From Bradyrhizobium manausense (GTDB lineage Bacteria > Pseudomonadota > Alphaproteobacteria > Rhizobiales > Xanthobacteraceae), in NCBI RefSeq assembly GCF_018131105.1, contig NZ_JAFCJI010000001.1:806001-870000 (forward strand): DNA of 64,000 nt, given 5' to 3'. Under the pieces are notes generated by a model. It saw only the letters and a list, made by a program, of their open reading frames with translations. It was not told the origin of the DNA and did not search any database. The number at the start of each line of letters is the position of its first letter. Within the stretch, counting starts at the first letter, position 1. Positions 29,343-37,774 of this stretch are shown in pieces. The translations under genes and the position numbers were made by a program.

Positions 29343-30650
29343 CTACGACCCCGTTGGGTCGGTGCGATGCTCGCGCAACAGCAGCAGACCCAGAAGGCCG
29401 ACGGCCCCGGAGATGGCGACGTAATAGACCGGGCTCATCTTGTCGCCTGTGGCCGCGATCAGCCAGGTGATCGCGAACGGCGCCAGTCCGCCGAAGATTG
29501 CAACGGCGAAATTATAGATCAGCCCGACGCCGGTCGAACGAACGCCGACCGGGAATAATTCCATCAGGACGACCGGCGTCGGCCCCCAAATGAACGCCAT
29601 GACGAGCGATGTCGCCATCTGCGCCAAAATCAGTCCGCCGAGCGAGGGCGCCGCGAGCAGATAGTGCACGGCGGTCCACACGACGATCACATAGATGATC
29701 GTCGCCGGCAGCAGGATCGTACGGCGTCCAATACGATCAGACAGGCTGCCGGCGAGGGGACAGAAAATCACGATCAGCGCCGTCGACAGCACCGACGACA
29801 ATTGCGCGCCGCTCATGGGCATCCCCAGCTGGCGGACGGCATAGATCGGGATGTAGAGCAGCATCACGTAGTAGGAGACGGTCCCCATCACCACGATGCA
29901 GAAGCCGACCACGAGCTCGCGCAGATGGTTCGTGAACAGCTCCTGAAGAGGCGTGTTCGCGGGCTTTTGCCGGGATTGCAGATAGCGCTGGAATTCCGGC
30001 GTTTCGTCGATGTTGGATCGAAGCCAATAGCCGAACGGGCCGATGAGAATCCCGAGGATGAACGGCACCCGCCACCCCCAGCTTTCCAGCGCCGCGGGCG
30101 AGGCATAGGCCGTAGCAAGGTAGGCCAGAAGCGCGCCGACCGTGAAGCCGAGCGCCTGCGACACCATCTGGAAGCTGCCGTAATAGCCGCGGCGGTTCTT
30201 CGGCGAATACTCGACCAGCATGGCGGTGGCGTTGGAGAATTCACCGCCGACCGAAATGCCCTGGATCAGCCTTGCAATCACCATGAGCAGCGGCGCGGCG
30301 ATGCCGATCGCAGCATAGGTCGGCAACAGGCCGATCATGCCGGTGCCGATGGCCATCATGATGATCATCAGCGTCAGCGCGCGCTTGCGGCCGAGCCGAT
30401 CGGCATAGAGGCCGAACAATATGCCACTCAGCGGCCGCATCGCAAACGCGACCGCGAATGTCGCAAATGTCAGCAGCATCGAGTTGACCTCGTTGCTGGC
30501 CGGGAAGAACAGCTTTGAAATGATCGGTGCAAACATGCCGAAGATGGCGTAGTCGAACCATTCAAAGGCGTTGCCCAATGTCGAGGCGACCACCACGCGG
30601 CGGCGCATCGCAGTCATGGCATCGTGTTTTGTGCTGGCCTGTATATCCAT
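29343..30650 (-). CDS. MFS transporter, MHS (metabolite:H+) family
   Basis: A 435-residue, twelve-helix secondary transporter of the metabolite:H+ symporter branch (relatives of ProP, CitA, KgtP). Diagnostic blocks are GNAFEWFDYAIFGMFAPIIS at the N-terminus, the loop 2-3 motif GLYADRLGRKRAL, and RLIQGISVGGEFS. Such carriers import organic acids or amino acid derivatives. The amidohydrolase gene lies 27 bp upstream on the same strand, so the pair may import and hydrolyse one compound, such as an acylated amino acid. Confidence 0.88.
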   Translation of the reverse strand: MDIQASTKHDAMTAMRRRVVVASTLGNAFEWFDYAIFGMFAPIISKLFFPASNEVNSMLLTFATFAVAFAMRPLSGILFGLYADRLGRKRALTLMIIMMAIGTGMIGLLPTYAAIGIAAPLLMVIARLIQGISVGGEFSNATAMLVEYSPKNRRGYYGSFQMVSQALGFTVGALLAYLATAYASPAALESWGWRVPFILGILIGPFGYWLRSNIDETPEFQRYLQSRQKPANTPLQELFTNHLRELVVGFCIVVMGTVSYYVMLLYIPIYAVRQLGMPMSGAQLSSVLSTALIVIFCPLAGSLSDRIGRRTILLPATIIYVIVVWTAVHYLLAAPSLGGLILAQMATSLVMAFIWGPTPVVLMELFPVGVRSTGVGLIYNFAVAIFGGLAPFAITWLIAATGDKMSPVYYVAISGAVGLLGLLLLREHRTDPTGS

Positions 30651-30677
30651 TGGTCCCCCCGTTTTATGTTTTGTCGT

Positions 30678-31838
30678 TCAAGTCCGATTGAGCCGGTCGT
30701 AGGCGATCTGGACGAACATGGCGCCGCCGATCGGCATGATCGCATCGTCGAAGACGTATTCGGGATGATGGCAATTCGGGCCGTTCTGCCCGACGAAGAA
30801 ATAAGCTCCAGGCCGCTCCTGAAGCATGAAGGAAAAGTCTTCCGAGGCCATCAGCGGCGTGACGTCGGCGACGAGATCGTCCGATCCGACAACGAGGCGC
30901 GCCGCGCGCGCGACGGCCGCCGATGGCTCCGCGTGATTCATCGTCGGCGGGCAGCCGGCGGCGATGTCGCAGGTGATCTTGATGCCAAAGCAGCGGGCAA
31001 CGCCGTCGCAGATCTCGCCCACCCGCCGCAGCAGGAGTGCCCGCCCTTCCGTGGACATCGAGCGGATGGTGCCTTCCAGAACCACCCGGTCGGGGATGAC
31101 GTTGGCCGTTGTGCCGCCCTGGATGACGCCGAAGCTGACGACTCCGGAATCCAGCGCGTTGAGCGAGCGGCTGACGACGGTCTGCAACAGGCCGACGAGC
31201 TCGCAGGCGATCACGATGGGATCGATGCCCTGGTGCGGCTGTGCGCCATGCGCTCCGACACCATGCACCTCGATGCGCAGCGGATCGCAGCCGGACAGGA
31301 TCGCGCCGGTGCGAATGCCAACCTTGCCGGGCGGCATCAGCGGATTGTTGTGCAGGCCATAGACTTCGCTGACCGGTGCGTGGGTAAAGAGGCCGTCGGC
31401 AATCATCGCCGGGCCGCCGCGCAACGTCTCCTCGGCGGGCTGAAAGATGAAATGGATCGTGCCGGCGAAGTCAGGATGCTCGGACAGATACTTGGCCGCG
31501 CCCAGCAGCGTCGCAGTGTGCCCGTCATGTCCGCAGCCGTGGAACGCGTCCGGCCGGGTCGAGCGATACGGCACATCGGCGCGACCGGTCATCGGCAGGG
31601 CGTCCATGTCGGCCCGGAAGCCGATGGCGTTGTGGCCGGGCCGGCGCCCCCGCAGCGTGCCGATCACCCCGGTGCCGCCGACGCCGGTACGGACTTCGAT
31701 GCCCCAGCCGGCGAGCAACTCGGCAACCCTGGCGGCGGTGCGCGTCTCCTGGAAACCGATTTCCGGATGGGCGTGGAAATCGTGGCGCCAGCTCATCAAC
31801 AGCGGCATTTCCTGCTGCAGATATTCGCGCGCACCCAT
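30678..31838 (-). CDS. M20 family aminoacylase/hippurate hydrolase-like
   Basis: A 386-residue M20D amidohydrolase. Metal and catalytic residues sit in RADMDALP, FHGCGHDGHTATLLGAA (cysteine and histidine ligands), FQPAEE and a C-terminal MASEDFSFML. Family members hydrolyse N-acyl amino acids, hippurate or indole-acetyl amino acids. I chose ATG 31838, preceded by GACGAGG; a TTG at 31877 is also open. First gene of an operon with the MHS transporter, divergent from a MarR regulator with two palindromes between them. Confidence 0.88.
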   Translation of the reverse strand: MGAREYLQQEMPLLMSWRHDFHAHPEIGFQETRTAARVAELLAGWGIEVRTGVGGTGVIGTLRGRRPGHNAIGFRADMDALPMTGRADVPYRSTRPDAFHGCGHDGHTATLLGAAKYLSEHPDFAGTIHFIFQPAEETLRGGPAMIADGLFTHAPVSEVYGLHNNPLMPPGKVGIRTGAILSGCDPLRIEVHGVGAHGAQPHQGIDPIVIACELVGLLQTVVSRSLNALDSGVVSFGVIQGGTTANVIPDRVVLEGTIRSMSTEGRALLLRRVGEICDGVARCFGIKITCDIAAGCPPTMNHAEPSAAVARAARLVVGSDDLVADVTPLMASEDFSFMLQERPGAYFFVGQNGPNCHHPEYVFDDAIMPIGGAMFVQIAYDRLNRT

Positions 31839-31961
31839 GCCGGCCTCGTCGAGATAGTGTTGCGCGCCAGGAGGCAATAGGCTTCATGGTGCGAAGGACG
31901 TCCACACAGCGGATTCGGCCATCGAGGGCCTACCTGCCACGACGAAAGCCAAACATTATTA

Positions 31962-31976
31962 GTTGCAATTTGCAAC
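31962..31976. promoter_or_regulatory. MarR-type operator palindrome 1
   Basis: A perfect palindrome with 7-bp arms around a single base (GTTGCAA-T-TTGCAAC) in the divergent gap between the marR gene and the amidohydrolase-transporter operon. Its centre is about 18 bp from that of a second palindrome, so two regulator dimers could sit side by side. Confidence 0.6.
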
Positions 31977-31978
31977 AG

Positions 31979-31996
31979 TATTGTTTTGCAACAATA
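31979..31996. promoter_or_regulatory. MarR-type operator palindrome 2
   Basis: A perfect palindrome with 7-bp arms around a 4-base centre (TATTGTT-TTGC-AACAATA), 29 bp before the marR ATG. It shares the TTGCAAC core with the first palindrome. Likely the autoregulatory site; inferred from position and symmetry. Confidence 0.55.
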
Positions 31997-32024
31997 TGGC
32001 CTTCGGGCCGCCAAAGAGGGCCCG

Positions 32025-32522
32025 ATGCGGCGAGAGAAGGTTGAGCGCCATTTAACCTATCGGATGGACACGCTGAGCAGCAGCGCGATCGATATGGCCA
32101 ACGAGGTCTATACGCAGTGCTGCGGCCTCAACGTGCGAGAGCTGCGCGTGCTGCGCCTCGTCGACGACAATCCGGGAATCACGTTCAGCGATCTCGCTGC
32201 GGAGACCAGGTTCGAACGAAGCCTGACCTCGCGCCTGCTTTCGAAGCTCATCAAGGATGGCCTGCTCAGGCGCGCGATCGGCAAGGACGATGCGCGGCAG
32301 TTCAATCTGCACACCACGGCAAAGGGCCGTGGGATGTGCGCAAAGGTCGCCAGGATTGCGGGCGAGCTGGAGGAGCACTTCCTCGCTCCATTGACGGCCG
32401 CAGAGCGCGATGCGCTGGATTCCTGCATCCGGAAACTGACCGAATGGGTTGATGGCGGGGGCAGGGAGAAGATTGCGCAGCTTGTGCCGAAGACCCGTCG
32501 CGGTTCGGCGAGCAAGACCTAG
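32025..32522 (+). CDS. MarR family transcriptional regulator
   Basis: A 165-residue winged-helix regulator. The DNA-binding part (LRVLRLVDDNPGITFSDLAAET, then RSLTSRLLSKLIKDGLLRRAIG) spans about residues 42-90, with the wing DDARQFNLHTTAKGR following. Helices at both ends provide dimerisation. ATG 32025 follows an AGAGGG site. Divergent from the amidohydrolase operon; the intervening palindromes make it the likely regulator of both transcripts, with release by the transported compound. Confidence 0.9.
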   Translation: MRREKVERHLTYRMDTLSSSAIDMANEVYTQCCGLNVRELRVLRLVDDNPGITFSDLAAETRFERSLTSRLLSKLIKDGLLRRAIGKDDARQFNLHTTAKGRGMCAKVARIAGELEEHFLAPLTAAERDALDSCIRKLTEWVDGGGREKIAQLVPKTRRGSASKT

Positions 32523-32599
32523 ATCGCGCGGCAACTGCGTGACCTCCATTCTGCTTCGCTAATCCTCGGGGATGAACCGCGTGCCGGCCCGGCGCGAAG

Positions 32600-33289
32600 T
32601 CAGCCGTCACGATGCAGTCGCGAGAAGCGGAAATTGCAGTGGCTCGCGCCGCCGGCCAGCGTCTGCGTCCGTTCCAGGCGGATGCCGCGCGTCGCATAGG
32701 CGTCGAAATCGAGCCCGCAAATGTGGGGAAGGATCTCCTTGTCGCCGTGGCGGCCTGCGAATTTGCAGAAGCCGCAAGCCCGGTAGTCGATGCCGAATTC
32801 AAAACTGTCATTTGGACCCGGTTCGACGAAATCGTAGACGAAATCCTCCGGAAATTCGCTCTGATGGCTCCCTGTCGTGCTTGCCGCCGCCTGCTCGCGC
32901 AGCAAGGCCTGGTTCTCCGGCGACATGAATTGATCTCCCGCCGCGAGGCGTTCCGCCTCAGGCACGGTGAGCAATTGCGTCTTGTAGGTGTCCCGCTCGA
33001 TCTCGCCGATGACAGGCAGCGGTACGCCATGCCGCCGCAGCACGCGGCTGATCGCCATGAATCCGATCAGCCGCATGAAGAAATCGCTCATGCGGTTCGC
33101 AGTGCCGCCGACGTAGGGCGTCTGGCTGAGCACGATGACGAATTCGTCCATCACCTCCCGCCTGATCCCGTCGATATCGGCGAGCCGCGCGCGCTCGCGC
33201 AGCATTGCCTCGGCAAGGTCGAGCCGATGGCGCATCGCGGCCTCCATGGCGTCACGATGGCGCTCGTAAAAGGGATGGATATCAGCCAT
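32600..33289 (-). CDS. ATC-hydrolase family (2-aminothiazoline-4-carboxylate)
   Basis: A 229-residue protein of the L-2-amino-thiazoline-4-carboxylic acid hydrolase family. The C-terminal half carries the conserved cysteine and histidine blocks YRACGFCKFAGRHGDKEILP, HICGLDFDAYAT and GGASHCNFRFSR. Characterised members open the ATC ring on the way to cysteine; many relatives have unknown substrates. Last of three co-directional genes (VOC, RidA, ATC hydrolase), 30 bp after the ridA-like gene. Confidence 0.82.
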   Translation of the reverse strand: MADIHPFYERHRDAMEAAMRHRLDLAEAMLRERARLADIDGIRREVMDEFVIVLSQTPYVGGTANRMSDFFMRLIGFMAISRVLRRHGVPLPVIGEIERDTYKTQLLTVPEAERLAAGDQFMSPENQALLREQAAASTTGSHQSEFPEDFVYDFVEPGPNDSFEFGIDYRACGFCKFAGRHGDKEILPHICGLDFDAYATRGIRLERTQTLAGGASHCNFRFSRLHRDG

Positions 33290-33319
33290 GGCTGCCTCGC
33301 ATCATTGGTCAGTGAAGCC

Positions 33320-33706
33320 TCATTCCGCGGCGATCGCCTCGATCTCGAGCAGCCATTTGCTGTCGACGGTCTGGACTACCACGGCCGTCAGCGCGGGCTG
33401 GTGATCCCCGAGCACTCTGCGGCGAATGATGCGGTTGGCGACGAGCTGGCTGCGGTCGGTCAAGAACGTGGTGACCTTGACCAGATGCGCGACACCAAGG
33501 CCGGCAGCGGCGAGCACCTCCACGACGTTACGCCAGGACTGCTCGCATTGCGCCTCGAAACTGTCGGGCACGCTGCCGTCGAGTCTCTCCGGCACCTGGC
33601 CGCTGATGAACAGCAGGCGGCGATGCTGCGTCACTTCGAGCCCCATGCAGTAACCACCGGCGGGAGGGCAAACCGTTGCGGGATTGTGGCTGACGATATG
33701 GGCCAT
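33320..33706 (-). CDS. RidA family enamine/imine deaminase
   Basis: A 128-residue protein of the RidA/YjgF fold. RidA proteins hydrolyse reactive enamine/imine intermediates released by PLP enzymes; many act in catabolic operons. It shows the subunit-interface block LLFISGQVPERLDG and the family tail, in which TAVVVQTVDSKWLLEIEAIA stands where RidA usually has a substrate-binding arginine (here T or D/S), so it may belong to a non-archetypal subgroup. One base separates it from the VOC gene upstream. Confidence 0.85.
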   Translation of the reverse strand: MAHIVSHNPATVCPPAGGYCMGLEVTQHRRLLFISGQVPERLDGSVPDSFEAQCEQSWRNVVEVLAAAGLGVAHLVKVTTFLTDRSQLVANRIIRRRVLGDHQPALTAVVVQTVDSKWLLEIEAIAAE

Positions 33707-33707
33707 C

Positions 33708-34577
33708 TCAGTGTGTCTCCTGTTCGACGAATTCCAGTGCCAGGCCGTGCGAGGCCGCGGGCGGAACCAGCAGCACGCTGCCCGTGGCTTCGAACCCGAC
33801 GCCGTTGCCTTTCAGTGTTCCTGCGGTGGCGTCGAGATTGCCAACCGCGATGCGGACCGCACAAAACCTAGGCGATCCGCCCCCATCGACGCCCGGCAGC
33901 CGGCGCGCGATCCCATCTGGCCCCAGGACCGTGATCCGATCACCGTGCTCGCCGATTGTCAGTCCGTCGGGCACGGGCTCGGCGTCAGTCTCTGCGAAGC
34001 GTTCGAGGAAGGATTTGTGCTTCATCGGGTCCGGCGCCGACATCACCACCTCGGTCACGCGCAGGGCGCCGTTGGGGTGACGCTGATAGTCCGGCTTCCA
34101 GAACAGTTCCGGCGGATGGCGCTGCTGGCAAGTGAAGAAGGCAAGGCCGGGCATCCCGGGATCGGTGGCAAAGGCCAGCGAGAAGGCGACGCGGGCCCTG
34201 TCCCCGCCCGGCAGCACTGCGTCGCGGCCAAAATCGAATGGCGCATAGGCACCGATGCCTTGGCTGCGGAAACGCGCCGCGTCGGCGTGGGCGTCTGTGG
34301 TGTGGAGGACCAGCATCGACATTCCCTCGGCGCTTTCGAGGAATTCGCGATTATGTGCGGCGAAGCTGAAATGGCCTGATGTGGCCGGCGGCACCGCCGC
34401 AGCGTCGGTGACGGCCAGCAGCTCGAAGAAATTGTTTTCTAACATCGCCAGCCGGTTGCTGGTGCCAAAGGGATGCACCCCGGTTGGCGTCAGGGCGAAG
34501 CCGAGCCTTTGCCAATCTGTCGCGGCCTGCGCGAGGTCGTGAACACAGATGACAAAGTGGTCCAGTCGGCGCGGCAT
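33708..34577 (-). CDS. VOC/glyoxalase-like protein
   Basis: A 289-residue protein of the vicinal oxygen chelate superfamily, of the longer Glyoxalase_3 type. The first module begins RRLDHFVICVHDLAQAA, with a metal-type histidine at residue 6; a second module starts around residue 150. Family members are isomerases, dioxygenases or lyases, and the reaction cannot be chosen from sequence alone. ATG 34577 is the start; it is first in the VOC-RidA-ATC-hydrolase operon and divergent from a LysR-type gene. Confidence 0.82.
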   Translation of the reverse strand: MPRRLDHFVICVHDLAQAATDWQRLGFALTPTGVHPFGTSNRLAMLENNFFELLAVTDAAAVPPATSGHFSFAAHNREFLESAEGMSMLVLHTTDAHADAARFRSQGIGAYAPFDFGRDAVLPGGDRARVAFSLAFATDPGMPGLAFFTCQQRHPPELFWKPDYQRHPNGALRVTEVVMSAPDPMKHKSFLERFAETDAEPVPDGLTIGEHGDRITVLGPDGIARRLPGVDGGGSPRFCAVRIAVGNLDATAGTLKGNGVGFEATGSVLLVPPAASHGLALEFVEQETH

Positions 34578-34707
34578 GAGAACTCTCCTCGAGATGAGGG
34601 CCGACCGTAGCCGCCGATGTCGCGCCGGCGCAAACCATCTTTGCTGCACTTCAGCGCAAGAAAATCTATTGCAAGGAGACCGCCCGTCCGTGTCAAACTG
34701 CGACGCG

Positions 34708-35334
34708 ATGACCTATGCCCTTCCGCCACTCAACGCGCTCCGCGCTTTTGAAGCCGCTGCGCGCCATCTCAGCTTCAAGCTGGCCGCGCACGAGCTGCAC
34801 GTGACGCCCGCAGCCATCGGGCAGCAGGTCAAAGCGCTGGAGGCGCGCCTTGGCGTGCAGCTGTTCGAACGGCTGCACAAGCAGCTCATCCTGACCGCGG
34901 CAGGGCAGGCCTATCTGCCCGGTGTGTCCGAAGGCTTTCGCCACATTGCGGAGGCGACCTCGCAATTGAAGCCGGCAGGTGCGGTGCTGCTGCAATTGGG
35001 CGTGCATGCCGGCTTTGATTTGCGCCGGCTCGATCTGGCGGCGTTTCGCGAGGCGCATGCCGAGATCGGCCTGCGGGTGCTGCAGCCCGCCGGCCTGCAC
35101 GAGCTGGTCGAAGGCAAGGTCGATCTCCTGATCGCCCGCAGCCTCGGTCATCATCCTGGTTATCGCTGCAACAGGGTCGACGATGGATCGGGTCTCGGTG
35201 ATTGGCTGGTCGCACCCGAGGGCGCCGCGGATTGCCCCGAGATCGTCAGCTTTCGCGCCTGGCTGCGCGCCGTGACATCCGAGAGCCCGCGCGCAAATCG
35301 CCGTCCGCGGCTGGTCGGCGGCGTCGGAAGTTGA
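34708..35334 (+). CDS. LysR family regulator with internal deletion
   Basis: The 208-residue product keeps a full LysR helix-turn-helix (NALRAFEAAARHLSFKLAAHE, VTPAAIGQQVKALEARLG) of the GcvA type, but the effector domain is only about 115 residues against the usual 200 or so. The chain runs normally to HHPGYRCNRVDD, then jumps to LVAPEGAADCPEIVSFRAWL, which is the usual C-terminus. The middle of the effector domain is therefore missing in frame. GTG 34690 is an alternative start. Divergent from the VOC operon and its likely regulator. Confidence 0.82.
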   Translation: MTYALPPLNALRAFEAAARHLSFKLAAHELHVTPAAIGQQVKALEARLGVQLFERLHKQLILTAAGQAYLPGVSEGFRHIAEATSQLKPAGAVLLQLGVHAGFDLRRLDLAAFREAHAEIGLRVLQPAGLHELVEGKVDLLIARSLGHHPGYRCNRVDDGSGLGDWLVAPEGAADCPEIVSFRAWLRAVTSESPRANRRPRLVGGVGS

Positions 35335-35343
35335 AGCGGCAAA

Positions 35344-36114
35344 TCAGATCGATTTCACTTCGCCGCCGTCCATGCGCAGCGTCGAGCCGGTCATCCAGCG
35401 AGCGCCTGGCGACACAAGGAACGCCATCAGCTCGGCGATCTCCTCGGGCTCGCCATAGCGCGCGATACCGGCTTCCTTCGGAAAATTTGCCGTTGCCTGC
35501 TCGACCGTCATGTTGTGCAGCGGGGCCCAATGCTCGAGATAGGACCGGCGCCGTCCCGTCATCACCGGTCCCGGCAGCACGCTGTTGACCTGCACGCCGT
35601 CGGCGATGCCGCGGTCGGAGAATGCCTTTGCCAGCGCGACAATGGCGGCGTTGATCGTGCCAACGCCTGCATAAGGCGCCTTCGGAAAGAGGGCGGAGTT
35701 GCCGGACATCAGCACGACCGAGCCCTGCGCCGCCTTCAATGCCGACCAGGCTGCGATCGTGAGGCGGCGAGCGCCGTGCAGCTTCAGCGCCAGCCCGCCG
35801 TTCCATTGCGCATCGGTCATCTCAAACAGGTCGATCTGCGGGACCGCGCCTGCGATGTTGAGCAGGGCGTCGATCCGGCCGAAAGCCGCGAGCGCCTGAT
35901 CGACGATCGCGCCCGCCGCCGCGGGATCCGCCAGATCGGCATCGATGACCAGCGGTTTTGCGCCGGCGGTCCTCACGGCCTCCGCGGTCTCGTCCAGATT
36001 GGCGCGGTTGCGCGCGACCAGCACGAGCTCCGAAAAATCACGCGCGAGACGTATTGCCGTCGCGCGGCCGATGCCCTGGCTGGCACCGGTAACAATGGCC
36101 ACAGACTTTGACAT
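35344..36114 (-). CDS. SDR family oxidoreductase
   Basis: A 256-residue short-chain dehydrogenase. The NAD(P)-binding TGASQGIG is at residues 10-17 and NIAG follows around residue 87. In the catalytic segment the serine is present (VVLMSGNSALF), but the canonical YxxxK reads YAGVGTINAAI: the tyrosine is kept and the lysine is replaced, so activity is uncertain. ATG 36114 is the start; the longer frame is an arginine-rich artefact. Last gene of the five-gene operon beginning at 39306. Confidence 0.87.
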   Translation of the reverse strand: MSKSVAIVTGASQGIGRATAIRLARDFSELVLVARNRANLDETAEAVRTAGAKPLVIDADLADPAAAGAIVDQALAAFGRIDALLNIAGAVPQIDLFEMTDAQWNGGLALKLHGARRLTIAAWSALKAAQGSVVLMSGNSALFPKAPYAGVGTINAAIVALAKAFSDRGIADGVQVNSVLPGPVMTGRRRSYLEHWAPLHNMTVEQATANFPKEAGIARYGEPEEIAELMAFLVSPGARWMTGSTLRMDGGEVKSI

Positions 36115-36128
36115 GCTGGAGATCCTTC

Positions 36129-36995
36129 CTACTTGCGCACGCGCGCATCTATGAAATCGCCGATGATCTTCGCGATCTCGGCGCAGTGCGTCTCCAGCGC
36201 GAAATGGCCGGTGTCGAAGAAGCGGACCTCTGCCTCCGGGATGTCGCGCTTGAAGGCTTCGGCGCCAGGCGGAAGGAAGAACGGGTCGTTCTTGCCCCAC
36301 ACCGCAAGGAATGGCGGCTTGTGCGTGCGGAAGTAGTTTTGGAATGTAGGATAGAGGGCGACGTTGCTCTTGTAGTCGCCGAAGAGGTCGAGCTGGATGT
36401 CGTCAGCGCCAGGACGGGCCAGATAGTAATTGTCGAGGTTCTGGCCGTCCGGCGACACGCGCGTCGGGTCGGGTACGCCGTGGGTGTATTGCCAGCTTGT
36501 CGTCTCGGGCGTGAGGAAAGCGCGCAGCGCTTTTCGGTTCGCTTCCGAGGCATCTTCCCAATAGGCCCGGATCGGGGTCCAGCCGTCACTGAGACCCTCT
36601 TCGTAGGCGTTGCCGTTCTGCGAGATGATCGCACTGATGCGTTCGGGATGGCGAACGGCCATTCGAAAGCCTGTCGGCGCGCCGTAGTCGAAAACGTAAA
36701 TCGCAAAGCGATCGAACCCGATGATCTCGGTAAAGCGATCGATCACGCGTGCGATGTTGTCGAATGTGTAGGGGAAGCGTTCCCGCGGCGGCATGTCGGT
36801 GAGGCCGAAGCCGGGAAGGTCAGGTGCGACCAGATGAAATCTGTCGGCAAGCAGCGGCATCAGGTCACGGAACATGTGGCCTGAGCTGGGAAAGCCGTGC
36901 AGCAGAAGAAGCTTCGGCGCTCCGGCTTTCAGCGCTTCGCGATAGAACACTTTGAGGCCGTCGACCTCGATGGAATGGTACCGGACTGCACTCAT
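36129..36995 (-). CDS. Alpha/beta-hydrolase, dehalogenase/epoxide-hydrolase type
   Basis: 288 residues. The oxyanion block is HGFPSSGHMF, the nucleophile elbow is VFDYGAPTG with an aspartate (around residue 102) instead of serine, and the C-terminal histidine is in TGHFALE. An aspartate nucleophile marks haloalkane dehalogenases and epoxide hydrolases rather than esterases. The substrate cannot be read. It lies 14 bp before the SDR gene and 36 bp after another hydrolase in the same operon. Confidence 0.88.
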   Translation of the reverse strand: MSAVRYHSIEVDGLKVFYREALKAGAPKLLLLHGFPSSGHMFRDLMPLLADRFHLVAPDLPGFGLTDMPPRERFPYTFDNIARVIDRFTEIIGFDRFAIYVFDYGAPTGFRMAVRHPERISAIISQNGNAYEEGLSDGWTPIRAYWEDASEANRKALRAFLTPETTSWQYTHGVPDPTRVSPDGQNLDNYYLARPGADDIQLDLFGDYKSNVALYPTFQNYFRTHKPPFLAVWGKNDPFFLPPGAEAFKRDIPEAEVRFFDTGHFALETHCAEIAKIIGDFIDARVRK

Positions 36996-37031
36996 CGGAT
37001 TGCTCCTTACGTTCGTGTTCGATCAGTCGGA

Positions 37032-37730
37032 TCAAGCCGAGATGGATTGCCCGGCCTCGAGCAGCAGTTCGACCACATGCTCGGGTGCCGTCGCGATCGG
37101 CGTATGATCGACGTCCAGCCGGCGAATCCTGGCTTTCATCCGCTGCGCCATGAAGTCCTGCGTCTCGGGGTTGATCATGCGATCCTGCTCCGCCAGCAGG
37201 TACCAGGACGGCAAAGTCTTCCAGAGCGGCTTCGCGGCCTTCTCCATGAGGCAAGCTCCATGTATCGGCCGCTGCACGGCGGCGAACAGCGCGGCTTCCT
37301 TCGGGCTGGCATTCTGCGCGAAGGCGCTCGCAAACGCGCTGTCCGGCAACCAGATGAAGCCGTCGCTATCAGGTGCCAGTTGCGGAGCCTTCGGATGCGG
37401 CTTCCCGCGGCCGAACACTTCGCCGACGGTCTCGCCTTCGTCAGGCGCCAACGCCGCGACGAAGACCAGGCCCTTGACGCGTTCGTTCTTCGATCCCGGG
37501 ATCACGGCGCCGGCATAGGCGTGCGCGACGAGCACGAGCGGTCCCTCTATCCGAGCGAGGCGGCGATCCAGCGCGCGAATGTCGTCCGAAACGCTTGTGA
37601 GCGGAAGAGGCGCGGCGACGGCCTTTGCGCCACGGGCCTCGAGTGCCTCGATCACCTTGCGCCAGCTCGAGCCGTCCGCCCAGGCTCCGTGAACGAGCAC
37701 GAATGTCGGAGCAGTTTTGGATTCAACCAT
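37032..37730 (-). CDS. Alpha/beta-hydrolase lacking its nucleophile
   Basis: A 232-residue EstC/hydroxynitrile-lyase-like hydrolase: FVLVHGAWADGSSW at residues 10-23 and a C-terminal DVDHTPIATAPEHV with the catalytic histidine position. The nucleophile elbow reads LVAHAYAGAV, so the expected serine is alanine 71 (codon at 37518-37520). It is probably not a serine hydrolase; a lyase-like, binding or altered-chemistry role is possible. Third gene of the operon that starts at 39306. Confidence 0.85.
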   Translation of the reverse strand: MVESKTAPTFVLVHGAWADGSSWRKVIEALEARGAKAVAAPLPLTSVSDDIRALDRRLARIEGPLVLVAHAYAGAVIPGSKNERVKGLVFVAALAPDEGETVGEVFGRGKPHPKAPQLAPDSDGFIWLPDSAFASAFAQNASPKEAALFAAVQRPIHGACLMEKAAKPLWKTLPSWYLLAEQDRMINPETQDFMAQRMKARIRRLDVDHTPIATAPEHVVELLLEAGQSISA

Positions 37731-37774
37731 GGAAACAATTCCTCTTCAGATCACGCGGGTCAAGTTGGCTTGGG

